A stretch of DNA of 64,000 nucleotides from Pollenia angustigena (GCA_930367215.1 OV884059.1:223695803-223759802); one strand, 5' to 3'; positions 9,804 to 21,136 are shown, counted from the first letter of the stretch. The notes: generated by a model from the sequence alone, not told the origin. A program made the numbers and translations.

Positions 9804-11261
9804 TTACGAACCATGTTCCTTTTGCCACTTTAAATGTCGCTCCATTAAATTCAAACTAATAGGCTTGACTTGCTTAAAAGCATTTTCCACTGGTACATCC
9901 TCCAAAGCACTCTCCCCCTTTAGCTTTGCCTTTGTAATCTTCCTTACCGTTTGCATTGCAATTTCCTTGCAAGCCAAACGTATTTCGTCACCCGTAAAAC
10001 TCTCCGATAGTTTGACCAGTGCAGACATTTGATGCTCATTCAGTTTGACATTTATAGGTAAAAGTTGACCAATCAAAACTGCCCTCTCCACTTCATTGGG
10101 CAGTTGCACCAAAACTTTCTTCTCGAATCTTCTCAAAAAAGCCTGATCAATTTCCCAGGGTAAATTAGTGCTGGCTAAGATAAATAAGCCCATAGTGGAT
10201 TGTTCCAAACCATCCATTAGCTGTAACAGTTCATTTTTAAAACGTTTTGAAGACTCATGATCAGCACAGCGATCTCTTTTAGAGGTTAAACCCTCAATTT
10301 CATCGAGGAATATGATGGAAGGCGCCCGTTTTAAGGCCAAATGAAAGAGTACCTTAAGCAACTTTTCAGACTCGCCACGCCATTTGGAGACCACTATGGA
10401 CGATGTAATATTGAAAAATGTGACTTTATGTTTAGTTTCGGAGTAAAGGACTTTAGCCAAAAGAGTCTTGCCACTACCGGGAGGACCATGTAGCAAAACA
10501 GAACGCCAGGGCTTCAAACCATTATTGAATAGTTGAGGATGATTGAGAGGCATTATAACGGCCTCTTTAATAGTATCCACTGCTTTAGTATTGCCACATA
10601 TATCCGACCACTTCAGTTTTAAATCATCAGTGATAACGGTGGATTTAACCAACTCTGCCAGATTTTGCCATTCTTGACAACTTAGCAGCAGATCAGTGTT
10701 GGTAGAAGGGCAGCCATGTTGTATTTCCTGCAACTGGCTTAACGATTGTTTTTCCAAGGTTTCCGTATCAACTTCTTTTTCTTTGCAATGTAGCTGTTGT
10801 TGGTGTTTTTCCTGCTGTTCAGGTCTTTGTAGGGTTGACATTTTCTTAACCGTTACTTGCAGGTCATTAACATCAAATGTCGCCGCTGCCACTGGCATTC
10901 CTTTAACATTCTGTGACATCTCTGCTTCCGCTGTTACTGTCGCTGTTGTCTGTTGCTTGGATTTTTTCCTTTTGGCTGCTGTTGTCGTCGACATTTCTAG
11001 TTTAACGTTTTGTTGTTGCTGCTGCTTTCTCAATACTCTTGGATATTTGCCAAACTTGAGTTGATAATAGCTGGCATATTCCAAGTAAATGCCATCCAAG
11101 TCTATATTATCGCACAATTCATATTCATCACTTAATTTGGCCTCGTTTTTTAAGGCGGCTGCCGTTCCATAAAAACCATTATCATTTAAATAACGTTGCA
11201 TCAGATATAATAAATTCTTACGTCTCGCATGGATATTGCGTATTTCTTCGTCTTTGGACAT
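9804..11261 (-). CDS. Katanin p60-like AAA ATPase (KATNAL2 type), single exon, nested in the dunce intron
   Basis: An intact 485-residue protein. Residues 10-45 form a LisH dimerisation motif, followed by the KATNAL2-like block CDNIDLDGIYLEYASYY (50-66). Residues 80-200 are a Gln/Lys-rich linker. The AAA module spans about 215-440: Walker A GPPGSGKT (259-266), pore-loop KWRGES (293-298), Walker B IIFLDE (316-321), sensor-1 Asn366 and two arginine fingers, Arg377 and Arg378. A C-terminal Vps4-like helix (NLMERHLKWQKE) closes it. All catalytic residues are present. Katanins use ATP to extract tubulin and sever microtubules; KATNAL2-type proteins are linked to cilia and spermatogenesis in animals, so a cytoskeletal role is inferred. 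Human KATNAL2 is, as I recall, about 538 residues, so this one is slightly short in the linker. The lack of introns is consistent with a retrocopy origin. The start at 11261 directly precedes the LisH motif. It is antisense to dunce and within its intron. Confidence 0.9.
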   Translation of the reverse strand: MSKDEEIRNIHARRKNLLYLMQRYLNDNGFYGTAAALKNEAKLSDEYELCDNIDLDGIYLEYASYYQLKFGKYPRVLRKQQQQQNVKLEMSTTTAAKRKKSKQQTTATVTAEAEMSQNVKGMPVAAATFDVNDLQVTVKKMSTLQRPEQQEKHQQQLHCKEKEVDTETLEKQSLSQLQEIQHGCPSTNTDLLLSCQEWQNLAELVKSTVITDDLKLKWSDICGNTKAVDTIKEAVIMPLNHPQLFNNGLKPWRSVLLHGPPGSGKTLLAKVLYSETKHKVTFFNITSSIVVSKWRGESEKLLKVLFHLALKRAPSIIFLDEIEGLTSKRDRCADHESSKRFKNELLQLMDGLEQSTMGLFILASTNLPWEIDQAFLRRFEKKVLVQLPNEVERAVLIGQLLPINVKLNEHQMSALVKLSESFTGDEIRLACKEIAMQTVRKITKAKLKGESALEDVPVENAFKQVKPISLNLMERHLKWQKEHGS

Positions 11262-11689
11262 TGTTGAGACTTTCTTTTATGTTGTTCCTTTTTTTTTATA
11301 GATTTGTTGCTCTTTTTTTAAATAATACAAAGGAAAGAATTTTGAATGGTTTTGTATAATAAAATTTGTGTTTTTTATACAAAACAAATTTTTTATTTCC
11401 TTTTAAAATTTTTGTTCTTTTTTTTTTTTTTTGTTTTTAAGGAACTTGACAAAAACCAGAGTTTCAACAAACTAAAAAAAAAGTCGTTTTATTCTATTTT
11501 TGGTTGAACAGTCAGTTTTTTCTGTTTTTGGCAAATATTTTATTATTTGTTGGTTTCTTGGCAACTTCTGTATAATTTTTTATTTTATAGTTGAAACTCG
11601 GCAAACGGCTGGAAATTTTTAAAATAAAAATTTTCAACGTATTGATCATAAAAAGGGAACTTAAGCATCTTAAAATGTACAAATTTTTT

Positions 11690-12596
11690 TATTTTATACT
11701 AGCTGGCCTAGCAAACGTTGTTTTGCCACATACCTTATTTCTGTCAGATGTAACAGTGTCTGCTAGCCAAATTTTAGGAACAAATTATAGGCTATAGATC
11801 TTTCCAGATGTTACCCTATTTGCCTGCCCAATGTCAAGAAAATTAATTGATTAGTTAAGAAGATATAGGGAGGCGGAGCTTTTACCCCTCTTGCCCTATT
11901 TAATGTCCTGCCCTCTTTCCAATGTTACAGTGTATGCATGCCAAATCTGAAGAAAGCCGGTTGATTATTTAACATAGAGGGAGGAGGAGCTTTCACCCCT
12001 CTTGCTCTATTTTACGCCCTAAATAATAAAAACTATAGGCTGTAGTTGTTTCCAACTGTAACACTATTTGCCTGCGAAATTTCCACAAAATCGGTTGATT
12101 AGTTACCAAGATATAGGGAGGGGAGCTTTTAGCCCACACCCTATTTCTTATTCTCTTTCAGATGTTACATTGTCTTCATGCCAAATATTAAGAAAACCGG
12201 TTGGTTAGTTTGGAAGATTGTGGAGTGGGAGCTTTTACCCCTATTGCAATATTTTTCGCCCTCTAGCGATATAAAATATACTCTACGACCTATTCTCATA
12301 CCTAACAAATACACATACAAAATTTCATAAAATCGGTCAAGCCGTTTCGGAGGAGTTAAAAATGGATTGCATTTTGTTGATATTTGTATGGGAATATAAA
12401 TACAAGTTTTGGAATGAATGCAGTGTTCACCAAAATGACTATAACTCATGAACCAATACGCATTTGAAGACCGTTGATATATAAAAACCTTGGTTTTTAT
12501 ATATCACCTTCCACGTGAACTTTACAGAAGAACTTCACGCATTTCAGAGAACATCAATTACTAAAACAATGCAACTTATTTTTATATATATAGATT
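11690..12596 (+). repeat. LINE 3'-end-like repeat with diverged internal units
   Basis: It starts with TACTAGCTGGCCTAGCAAAC wording and ends in the microsatellite-like TTTTATATATATAGAT. Before the end comes AAAATCGGTCAAGCCGTTTC, a phrase common in insect RTE-type LINE 3' regions. In between, four diverged units of roughly 110-140 bp repeat the order GATGTTAC.., CCAAAT.., GGTTGATTAGTT, ATAGGGAGG and GGAGCTTTTACCCC. No reverse transcriptase frame is present. The class is inferred from wording only. Confidence 0.5.
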
Positions 12597-12599
12597 TTA

Positions 12600-12848
12600 A
12601 CTTGAGCGGCGCACCCTGGGGATTTTTGTATGGAGGTGAGGAAAAAAATATATTTGTCAAAAAATATAATGATTTCCTCACAAATTTAGTTTTATTTATA
12701 TAGTAATACACAAAAGTAATCAAAATAAAGAAAATTAGAGAAATATATATCGTTACCTACAATGTAAAAAGCCCTAACTAACAAAAAAATTGAAAGGATT
12801 TTTTTAATTTTTAATTTATTATTTATTTTAAATCTACTTTTTAATTTA
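12600..12848. other. AT-rich spacer
   Basis: No feature recognised. TATATCGTTACCTA wording near 12750 recurs at 21000, suggesting an old repeat. Confidence 0.3.
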
Positions 12849-13583
12849 TTATTCTAAAAGAGGCTTAACACCGTCGCTTATATCACTATGCTTTTTCTGG
12901 CTAAATGAAGGAGTCAAGCGTGAGATCATGGGATCTGATGTTACCATCATTCGGTGCATAATATCTTAGTTCGTGGCAATTCGACTGCATTTTCTGGAGT
13001 GTCTAAGGCGATATTTTTTATAGTCTTTGTTACGACTACCCTGAGCCTCTTCGGATAGTAACCCTATAGAAAAAATACACTTTTCAATTATATATTTTCC
13101 ATGAATAAGAATTTTGTGGAGTGTTGGTGGCATATTGTACCACTCGTGCAGTGCAACAAACTTTTTTGCCGTCTCTAGACAAAAATCACCAAATTTTTTC
13201 GGATCTAGTGCTTCGGTAATTGTTATAGCTTCGAGAATTGTTGAAAACCTCTTGATTATGTCTTCATCTAGACCCGTGATTTCGGAAATCAAAGCAGGAT
13301 TAGCAAAGAATCTTCGTGACGTATTTCCTGAATTTGTCGTACCAGAGCCTTGTTTAACAGTATCAATCTGTATTCCAATTTTCTCTTTAATTTCGCGCTT
13401 TATCAAACATTTTCGGGCTTCTCTTATCGGACGAGTATTTGAGTCGACTCTTCCACGTTTAATTTCAATATTGTAAGCTACATGCAAAAGACACTTCATC
13501 AGCTTAATACAGGTAGCCAACGGAAAAACCCAAATAATTAAAAAAGTGCCCTTTCCTTTTTTCCCTTTCAATTGTCCACGCAC
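12849..13583 (-). pseudogene. Transposon-associated conserved protein, interrupted by one stop
   Basis: The minus-strand frame starts at 13583 and runs 205 residues to a TAA at 12966-12968. Conserved-looking blocks are REARKCLIKREIKEKIGI, GSGTTNSGNTSRRFFANP, EITGLDEDIIKRFSTILEAI, the HEWYNMPPTLHKILIHG block and SEEAQGSRNKDYKKYRLRHS. I have seen this motif order in many unnamed arthropod proteins linked to DNA transposons, but cannot name the family. After the stop, the same frame stays open to a second TAA at 12849-12851 and continues in a family-like way (DIMHRMMVTSDPMISR..). I therefore read the first stop as a nonsense mutation in a once longer protein. No terminal repeats were identified around it. 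The first 25 residues (Lys/Gly-rich) may not belong. It could also be an expressed, domesticated remnant. Confidence 0.55.
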
Positions 13584-13599
13584 ATTTATTACCGTTTAT

Positions 13600-15870
13600 T
13601 ACTTTGCTACCGCAATCATAAAAATCAAATAACCTTTTGTTTATTACTTTTTTTTTTAATTCTGAGAATCATAAAAAAAGTCATAAATGTTTTTGCAAAT
13701 AATTTTGTGCATATCTCGAGCAAATTTTTGAAATGCATACCTTCACTTAATTGTGAATAAAAGCGAAACGCGTTCATCGATTTTCATGATTTTTGTCTCA
13801 TTTATTTCAAAGGTTATGCGACTTTTCGTGAAAGTAATCGGACTTGAAACTTTTTTTTACTGTTTTGGAGTTTTAATGAATTAAAAATAAAAAATTTAAA
13901 TTTTTTGGGCAAAAAATATTTTTTTTCGTCATACATTTATTTATAACTGCGAAACTGTTGCTTATGTAGGTAGCAAAATGTTATATAAACAGATGAAAGT
14001 AATTGTAATTCTTGATTTTTCTAAATTTGTTTCAGCAAAATCCGATTAGTGGTGCTCGAGTTATGTTAAACAAAAGAGCCTTATCAGAATTGAGTCCCGA
14101 ATCAATCAGCTGAAAAATGTTGTACTGTGTAATGCAACAAATTGAGAGGTGGCACCTGGTGGCACTTGAAATTGATTAATAATGTTAAGACAATGTATAG
14201 TAGTGATTTCAAACTAAAGAAAAGTAAAGATCAAATTGCAGGTCCAAATGTTTGGAGAAAAATGGGATTTTTGTTATGTGTTCATAAAAATAAACAAAAA
14301 AAAAAAAAACTTAAGTCTCTGCAGATTTTTTTTTTCAATTTTAGTATACTGAAATATACTACTTTAAGTAGAAAAAAAAAGAAAAACGTTAGCTCACATA
14401 GTAAAATAATATTCGTATTTAAATTCTTAGGTTTAAATTAAGTTGGTTCGGTAAAACACACAAGTTCTGAGTTTGAGACGGATATAAAAAAAAAACTGGC
14501 AGTCAGATCGGAGTAATTCTTTTTGATTTGATTGTACCATTTAGTCTAAAATTGCAACATATCACTGCATATTGCATGAAGACTATGTTGACAATTTGAC
14601 TTTTTTCCGCGAAATCCCCAGTGTGCGGCGTTGCCTGAATTTGCTGCTGGCAACTCAACTTCAGTTCAGTCTTCATCCGTAATCGACACTCAATAGAGCT
14701 TCGCTTTGAGGGAATTCGTAATTAGAGAATTTTTGTTTTTTGCTAATCAAAATTAATTAAATTTATTAAACTTTAGCCTAATTAAAATATGAAAATTTGG
14801 ATTAAGAATCCTTAAACGTTTCAATAAAAAAAACCACAGTAAAAAAAATATTTAAAATTTTATGTTTTCAATTTTTTCTAAAAAGATTAAAAACTTTGTT
14901 CTGCTTGCGCTCGTGTAAAAAATGTTCTTTTTATTAATTTATTGCTCGATATTACTTGTTTAAATCTTTTTATTTTAATATTAAGGTGCATTCCAGCCGT
15001 TGAACCAGTCTTAGGTTTAAGTGGTTTCACCATAAATACACATGTACTGCCAGGGGATGTGTTGTTATGGCTACTTGAAATTTATTACTCATGTTGTTGT
15101 AGTCTATTGTGTGGCAAGTATTTCTTCATAATATTTTTTCATTTACATTTGTTGCTGCACTCTTTTACTTTTTATAACCAGACTTCATTTTATGTAATAA
15201 AAAGTGTAAATAAAATAAAAATAATAAAACAAAAAGGGACATTTTTTTAGTTAGGTGTAGGCAGTTTGTGGGCTTTACTGTTTTATTACTGTAGCTCTCT
15301 TAAGATTTAGGAGGATGACAAGGATCTATGTTTGTATATTTTTACGTTTTTTTTTTATCTGCTTCATTTTTTGTGATTCTTCAATACAAGATGACCAAAT
15401 CATTTAGAATTTTTTTTTTTTTTAACCTGAAAGTATCTGAGTTGAATCCTTTATTTATAACCATTTACTTTATGAGTTATTGAGTAATTCAGAAAATTTG
15501 TTGGTTGCCAATAAAAAAGAAAGGAAACTCCAAACTTTTTATTGGAAATTCGAACTACTTCCGCTTAGTCTAAAAAGGGCAGGAATGGAATTTTTAAAGA
15601 AAAACAATCAAGAAAAAATCACTATTTAAATAAAACAAAACAAAGACAAATAAATCTTGTGGCCTTTTGACAAAACATCTTAAGTCAAATTTAAAAAGTT
15701 GAAAAAAATGCTGCTAATAATACGAATTTTGCTTCAAAAATCATTTTTGTTAACGATTTTAAAATTTTGTTTTATAAACGAAATTTTTCTTTAATTTCGG
15801 TTTATTTAATTATTTGATAAAAATGATTTTTTCGCCGAGTTTTTTTTAACAGTTTTTGCTATCTTATCTC
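13600..15870. other. Gene-free intronic stretch
   Basis: AT-rich with many homopolymers. The only recognisable part is 14741-14800, whose CTTTAGCCTAATTAAAATAT wording matches the tail of the SINE-like repeat at 59880-60085. A 102-codon open frame near 14942-15250 has no recognisable domain and is not called. Confidence 0.4.
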
Positions 15871-15876
15871 GACTTA

Positions 15877-16267
15877 GAGTCTAAACATAATGTTTGCGGT
15901 GCGATTTCTCGTTGCGGGAGAGAAAAATAAACATAATACAACGGAAGACGGCGGCGGAAATAGTTGTAATTTTTTGTTTAAATTTTTATTAATTTATTTG
16001 TGCACACATTTTTATCATGTTGTTTGTTTTCAATAATGTTGTTAACATAGCCAATTATTTAAAAACTATGGCAACATCAGAAAGAGAACGAGTATCAAAA
16101 ATTGAGAGACAAGGCGAATTAAATTCGCTTTGTTGGAAGAGAAAGAAAGTCCGCAATGAAAATAGAATAGATTTTAATTTTATACCGTTCCGCACAGCGG
16201 TTTTTTACTGCAAAATCGTATGGAAAACCGCACCGCAATAAATTATCGTTACATTGTGTTCAGACTC
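15877..16267. mobile_element. MITE with TTA target duplication (PIF/Harbinger type)
   Basis: The ends GAGTCTAAACATAATGT and the complement of GAGTCTGAACACAATGT (two mismatches) are flanked by TTA at 15874-15876 and 16268-16270. A second inner repeat (GCGGTGCG) lies near both ends. 391 bp, non-coding. Confidence 0.7.
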
Positions 16268-16357
16268 TTAAGATGTTTTGTAAAAATGCCACAGAAATGT
16301 TGAATGATCTAATATATTAAAATAGGAAAAACTAAAATGTATGTCCTTAACAATTAT

Positions 16358-17425
16358 AAAGGGTAGTCCCACCATAATGCACGATGTTAATTGTAAGTCA
16401 CACCTTAACGTCAAGCTCATGCGTAACATAATATCGACCCCTAACCGCGAAAAAAAATAATGTAAGCACCAAAAATCAAATTTTACAGGAGAGAGCTTTT
16501 TTATTTTATTTAATATAAATTTTGTATGAGATTTGTCGCTTACACTAAAATTGTTCTTGCTATAAAATCGTAACGGTACCTTATTTGACCATGACATTTT
16601 AGGAGATGATGGAAGTGTTGCCAATTAAGTCATTTATTAAAAAAAAAACGAAAACTGAAAATCATGTCGCTTACGTTATTTTCGCGGTTAGGGCTCGATA
16701 TGACATTTCGTTGTTTCAGTGTTTGACAAAATCAACCATGAAGAGATACACAATTGAGCAGCGCGTCAAGATTGTTGAAAAGCCTTTTACGAAAATTGGC
16801 GTTCAAATCAAAATGCATTTCGTGCACTTCGTGATTTTTTTGGTCAGCTTAATCGACCAAATGTGTCCACAATCGGGAGAATCATGCGCAAATTTCAGCA
16901 AACCGGGTCAGTAGGAAATGGAATCAACAAAGAGTAACTGTTTGGTGCGATTTATTGGTTGACGGCGTCATCGGCTTGTACTTTTTCGAAAATAAGGTCG
17001 GCCAAGCAGTAACCGTGTATTGTGTTCGCTATCGCGAGTTGATAACGGACTTCTTGAAGCCAAAAATTGAGGATATGGACCTGGACGATATGTGGCTCCA
17101 ACGGTGTTGGCACTTTTCACACAGCCAACGAAACAATTGCTCTGCCTGTGTTGTCTCACGTCGTGGCGTTGTTAATTGGCCGCCACGGTCATTAAATTTG
17201 ACACCGTTGGACTTCTTCGTTTGATATTCGAGATATTTAAAAGAAAAGTGTACGTCAATAAGCCAAGAACAATTCAAGAGCTTAGGAATGAGATAATTCG
17301 GCTTATTATGGACATTAAACCTTAATTATATCTCAGAGTTATTGAAAATATGGATCATCGGATAGAGGTATGCCAGTGAAGCCGTGGCGACCATTTGGCC
17401 GATAATTTGTTTCACACATAATTGA
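16358..17425 (+). pseudogene. Mariner transposase relic (family 1) with inserted element
   Basis: An inverted-repeat-like start (AAAGGGTAGTCCCACCATAA, 16358) resembles the one near 2979. The transposase ATG is at 16738 (MKRYTIEQRVKIVE), followed by a helix-turn-helix remnant with RPNVSTIGRIM-like sequence in another frame. After a deletion of several hundred bases come GQAVTV, DMDLDDMWLQ, VNWPPRSLNLTPLDFFV and a frameshifted C-terminus to about 17425. The second Asp block is broken (WLQRCWHF). The element at 16430-16702 interrupts the 5' untranslated part. Confidence 0.8.
16430..16702 (+). mobile_element. Inverted-repeat element, TCGAGCC family
   Basis: The left end TATCGACCCCTAACCGCGAA is mirrored by TTCGCGGTTAGGGCTCGATA. 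The interior matches 1370-1650 in reverse complement, and a partial third copy is at 23930-24060. Inserted upstream of the mariner ATG. Confidence 0.7.
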
Positions 17426-17429
17426 CACA

Positions 17430-17955
17430 GATCCTAAACTTAAATGTATGTTTTATGCAGAAAATGTATTATGCACTAAGATCACATCGATTACTTTTAT
17501 GATAACGGCAAGCATATTATGATTGATTCAGTCCTTTGCAGAATTATGGTTGTAACAATCATATAAATTGTTGTGGTTTCTTGTAATTAAGTTGGATAAC
17601 TCCTTCCTAAGTTATGATAAAATCTGTTAAACAGCCTCTTCAAAACCCCTAAAAGAAAGAAACAAAAAATAAAAAAAACAAATTATTAATTGAATTTTTA
17701 GTTTCCACTGTTTTTGTAGTTAAGGGACCACTTAAAAAAATCTGAAAAAAAAACATGAAATTTTTATTGTTTAGTGTAATTAGATATGAAACTTAACTCC
17801 AAAAAACCTAAGACTATTGTCGAAAAAAGTCTATGTGATCGTACCCTGCAGGCAAAGTAAGTAGTATTTAACTAGTAACATACCACTATAAATATTTATT
17901 TTTGAAATAATGATTCTGGCACAATAGAGCTTTGTTAAGCGAGAGGAATCGAATT
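17430..17955. other. AT-rich spacer
   Basis: No gene or repeat recognised. Confidence 0.3.
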
Positions 17956-18247
17956 GGGACCAATATGGAGGATGTTATATTGAAAAATGTTGCTTTTTAA
18001 TTAGTTTCAGAGAAAAGAACTTTAGCCAAAAGAGTTTTGCCACTACCGGGATGACCATGCAGCAAAACAGAACGTCAGGGCGTTAAACCATTATTGAATA
18101 GTTGAGGATGATTGAGAGGCATTATAACGTCCTCTTTTATAGTATCCACTGTTTTAGTATTGCCACATATATCCGACCACTTCAGTTTTAAATCATCAGT
18201 GATAACGGTGGATTTAACCAACTCTGACAGATTTTGCCATTCTTGGC
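17956..18247 (-). pseudogene. Partial duplicate of the KATNAL2-like gene
   Basis: Aligns with 10387-10677 of the intact gene: the region from just before the AAA domain (QEWQNLSELVKSTV) through Walker A to about the KWRGE block. The first 55 residues remain in frame (WSDICGNTKTVDTIKE). A stop then replaces the Trp of the KPW motif, and a stop and a divergent end follow. It has no LisH motif, Walker B or terminus, so it is non-functional. The edges are abrupt on both sides, and the extra sequence past 18247 is unrelated to the parent. This fits segmental copying rather than retroposition of a full mRNA. Confidence 0.85.
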
Positions 18248-18322
18248 CCAGGTACATTTTAAATATAAGCAGTATTAAAATGAGCAAAATTAGTGCATTA
18301 TTTCACTTGGCCCCCATATATG

Positions 18323-18405
18323 AAGCTGGGTTTGGATTGACGATATTGTCAATATAAAACAAAGCTGGTTTTATATTGACAATATCGTCAATCCAAACCC
18401 AGCTT
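18323..18405. repeat. Perfect 38-bp inverted repeat with 7-nt loop
   Basis: The left arm 18323-18360 and right arm 18368-18405 are exact reverse complements, separated by AAAGCTG. The core of the arm is GGATTGACGATATTGTCAAT. It lies 75 bp from the KATNAL2-like duplicate. Possible readings are a recent template-switch product or a small hairpin RNA source. Confidence 0.9.
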
Positions 18406-18409
18406 TGTT

Positions 18410-18950
18410 GATAAAATTAAGCGAAAAAAAATTAATGTTGAGTTTTGTAGGCCAAGGGTGTTAAAAAGCATATCTATCCGGCTCGCCTTGTTACATCCTT
18501 TGCTTAAAAAAATTAAAAGCTAAGTCTTGTCTTCCAAAGAAAATAAATCATAACGAAAATCCAGTCTAAGCGAGATGTTGTTGTGATGTCATAAGTTTTC
18601 TAATACTCAAAATTTCAAGGACTTTTTTCAAAAATTATAAATAAATTTTAAAAATTTTACTATTAATGAGTGTCGATTGTCACATTTATTTTTGTTAATT
18701 ATGCAATGAAATGTAAAGAATAAAATGAATTATCAAAAACAAAATCAAATATATTATTCAAAAATATCAATTCGCATACATTAACAGAAGATACACAATC
18801 TAATAATGCATACATACCTATGAATTAACATTAACAAGCTTTTTAGCAATAATTAATATAAATTAGGGGGGAGCAGATAAATGTGATAAAAAAAACAAAT
18901 GGTTTACAATTATTATTCAATTCAAAGATAATTATTTGAAAAGAAAACTT
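18410..18950. other. AT-rich spacer
   Basis: Nothing recognised. Confidence 0.3.
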
Positions 18951-18956
18951 TTGACC

Positions 18957-19489
18957 TATCAAAGTTATTTACGGGAATACAAAAATTACTATTAAGATTT
19001 TTGTATGACGTGCTAAATTCCCAATTTTTCATATTTGGTAAATACACCGAAATTTATTGTTGAGGGAATGCTAGCCTCTCTGCGCATTTCACTGGTTGCT
19101 TAGGCCAGATCATCAGGAAACCTTTTCCAAAGATTTAAGAAAAGCTAAAAATATTATACAAATAAAACCCTAAAGCGAATAAGAATTTTAAACACTCATA
19201 TTCTTACTTGTAACAATATCAAAGCTTAAACAAAACACCAACAATAAACAGTGAGTTTATCTTTTCTTACATCCCCCTACAATTGGTTGGGTTCTTTCCG
19301 ACTCGAATTGTAGTTGTAAGTGGGTAAAAAGAAAAAACAAAATTAAAAAACAAATTGCTTCATTCTATTGTCTTCGCAAGAAAACAACAAAAAAAAACCA
19401 ATTTGGCAATTCAGTTTTCTGCACGGGCACATGCAAGTATATTATCAAAGTTATTTACGGGAATACAAAATTTACTATTAAGATTTTGA
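18957..19489 (+). repeat. Family B repeat unit flanked by 45-bp direct repeats
   Basis: The unit holds the shared CATTTCACTGGTTGCTTAGG block near 19087-19106. Nearly identical sequence (ATCAAAGTTATTTACGGGAA and onward) stands at 18957-19003 and 19443-19489. This is either one full tandem period of about 486 bp or a short terminal-repeat structure. Confidence 0.7.
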
Positions 19490-19976
19490 CATTCGTTAAA
19501 AGTTATTTCCCATTTTATTGCTTACCCTAATGCATTAAGCACTACAAATATCCCACATAGAAAAAATATCAAAACTATCTCATAAAATGACGATAATTGT
19601 GCAAAATTAATTAATGTATCCATCAATAGGATTTTAACATAACAAGAGAAAGGGTGGGAGAGTGTCGAAGTGCACACATTTGTATTTATCTTTGTTTTTA
19701 TCATTTAAGTTATAATCAGTGTGACCCTTTTAGCATTTTCACTGCTAAATTTAGCATTATTTATTTTGATTTAGCAGCGAATTTTTCAAATAGCATTTAG
19801 CATTATTTTCAGCATTTATGTAATGTTCTTTTAGCATTATTTAGCATTTTTTTGTCCTTAACAATTTTATACATTGCTATTTTACAATATAACTTATCAC
19901 TTCTGTCAATCTTTATAATTGTATTTTGTAATTCATACGTTTATACAAATGTATAATAATAAAAAATTAAAGAAGA

Positions 19977-20110
19977 AATGGAAGATTTTGCTACAGAAGA
20001 AATAACGGTTTTGGAACAGCAATGGCAAAAGCTGAATGCATACGAATTCATGAACCAAAGTTCAACTATTGAATTCTGGATAGGTGTTTAGAATATGATG
20101 AAAACAGATC
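19977..20110 (+). pseudogene. hAT transposase fragment
   Basis: A short frame reads MEDFATEEITVLEQQWQKLN, then FMNQSSTIEFWIGV and a stop. The LEQQW..IEFW..V pattern resembles the stretch just before the C-terminal dimerisation domain of arthropod hAT transposases, as I recall it. The rest is lost. Its position inside an element with hAT-type ends supports the reading. Confidence 0.5.
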
Positions 20111-21136
20111 ATATTCTAGGGTGCTCCTAGATGGATCAAATGTATGACCAACCCCACTTTATTATTTATTGCCCAATTTCGGTTTTTTTAGTTATTTCAA
20201 TAAACTGAACCGTTTTTGAATACGCGAATATATGCTGTGCAATATCTTACATTTTCGAAATAACGCTATATCTTGAAAACAAGAGCTAACCTAAAAAAAC
20301 GGTTAGCACCACTGGATTCAGCGTCCACAATTAGGGTAAAATGCCAGGTGCGCGGCTGGTAACATAGTGTACTTATTGCTCAAAATTACAATATTAAAAT
20401 TCAGTTTTCATATCATTTTTTTAAAGGTTGCGAAAGGAAAAAAATCATATCTTAAAAAAAAAAAAATACACCTCCGTCAAAGTTTCAGAATTTTTAAACA
20501 ACAGTTTGAGGTATTATACAAAAAAAAATCAGCCAAATAAAAAAATAAGTTTTTGACTTAGTCCGTTTTTAAAATTTAACATTTTGCAGATATACAATTT
20601 TTCAAAATTTTTTTTTTCAAGATATGGTTTGTAGCCCCAAGTATTCTCTTTAAAATGACATTAAAATCATCTTCGTATGTCAAGTAGTTTTCGAGATATT
20701 GAAGAAATAAGCTTTACACATTCATTAAAATCGGAAGGGGTCGTGTCCCACTCTTTGTCGTTTTAACATATACATATATTATAATATGTATAATAATAGC
20801 TTATATTGTGATTATCTTCTTCAAGATCTATGATGCAGCTAAATTTCAAGTATAAAATGTCATTATTAATAAAACTATACTCATTAATATTTTAACTTTC
20901 ACAATACAACACACAATTCATTTTAGAGAAAACCGTTAACATCGCAAAACACGAAATTTCGACTTTAGCCATTATTATTTATTGCCACAGATATGTAGGT
21001 ATATCGTTACCTAAAACGCAAAAAACCCTATCTAACATTTTGAAAATTTTACAAAAAACCATTTAAAATGTTAAATTTATTAATCGCCTTAAACTGTTTA
21101 TAATTAATTTTTCTTCTACTTTTCTTGTAAAACCTA

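Noticed and set aside
10696..11064. Cys-rich 122-codon frame on the + strand
   Set aside because: It is the antisense of the Gln/Lys-rich linker of the KATNAL2-like gene; the Cys richness comes from reversed CAG/CAA codons.
13114..13476. 120-codon + strand frame
   Set aside because: Antisense of the conserved transposon-related frame at 12849-13583, which has recognisable blocks.
14942..15250. 102-codon frame with Leu/Cys-rich sequence
   Set aside because: No homology recognised, AT-driven composition, and no clear splice or start context.
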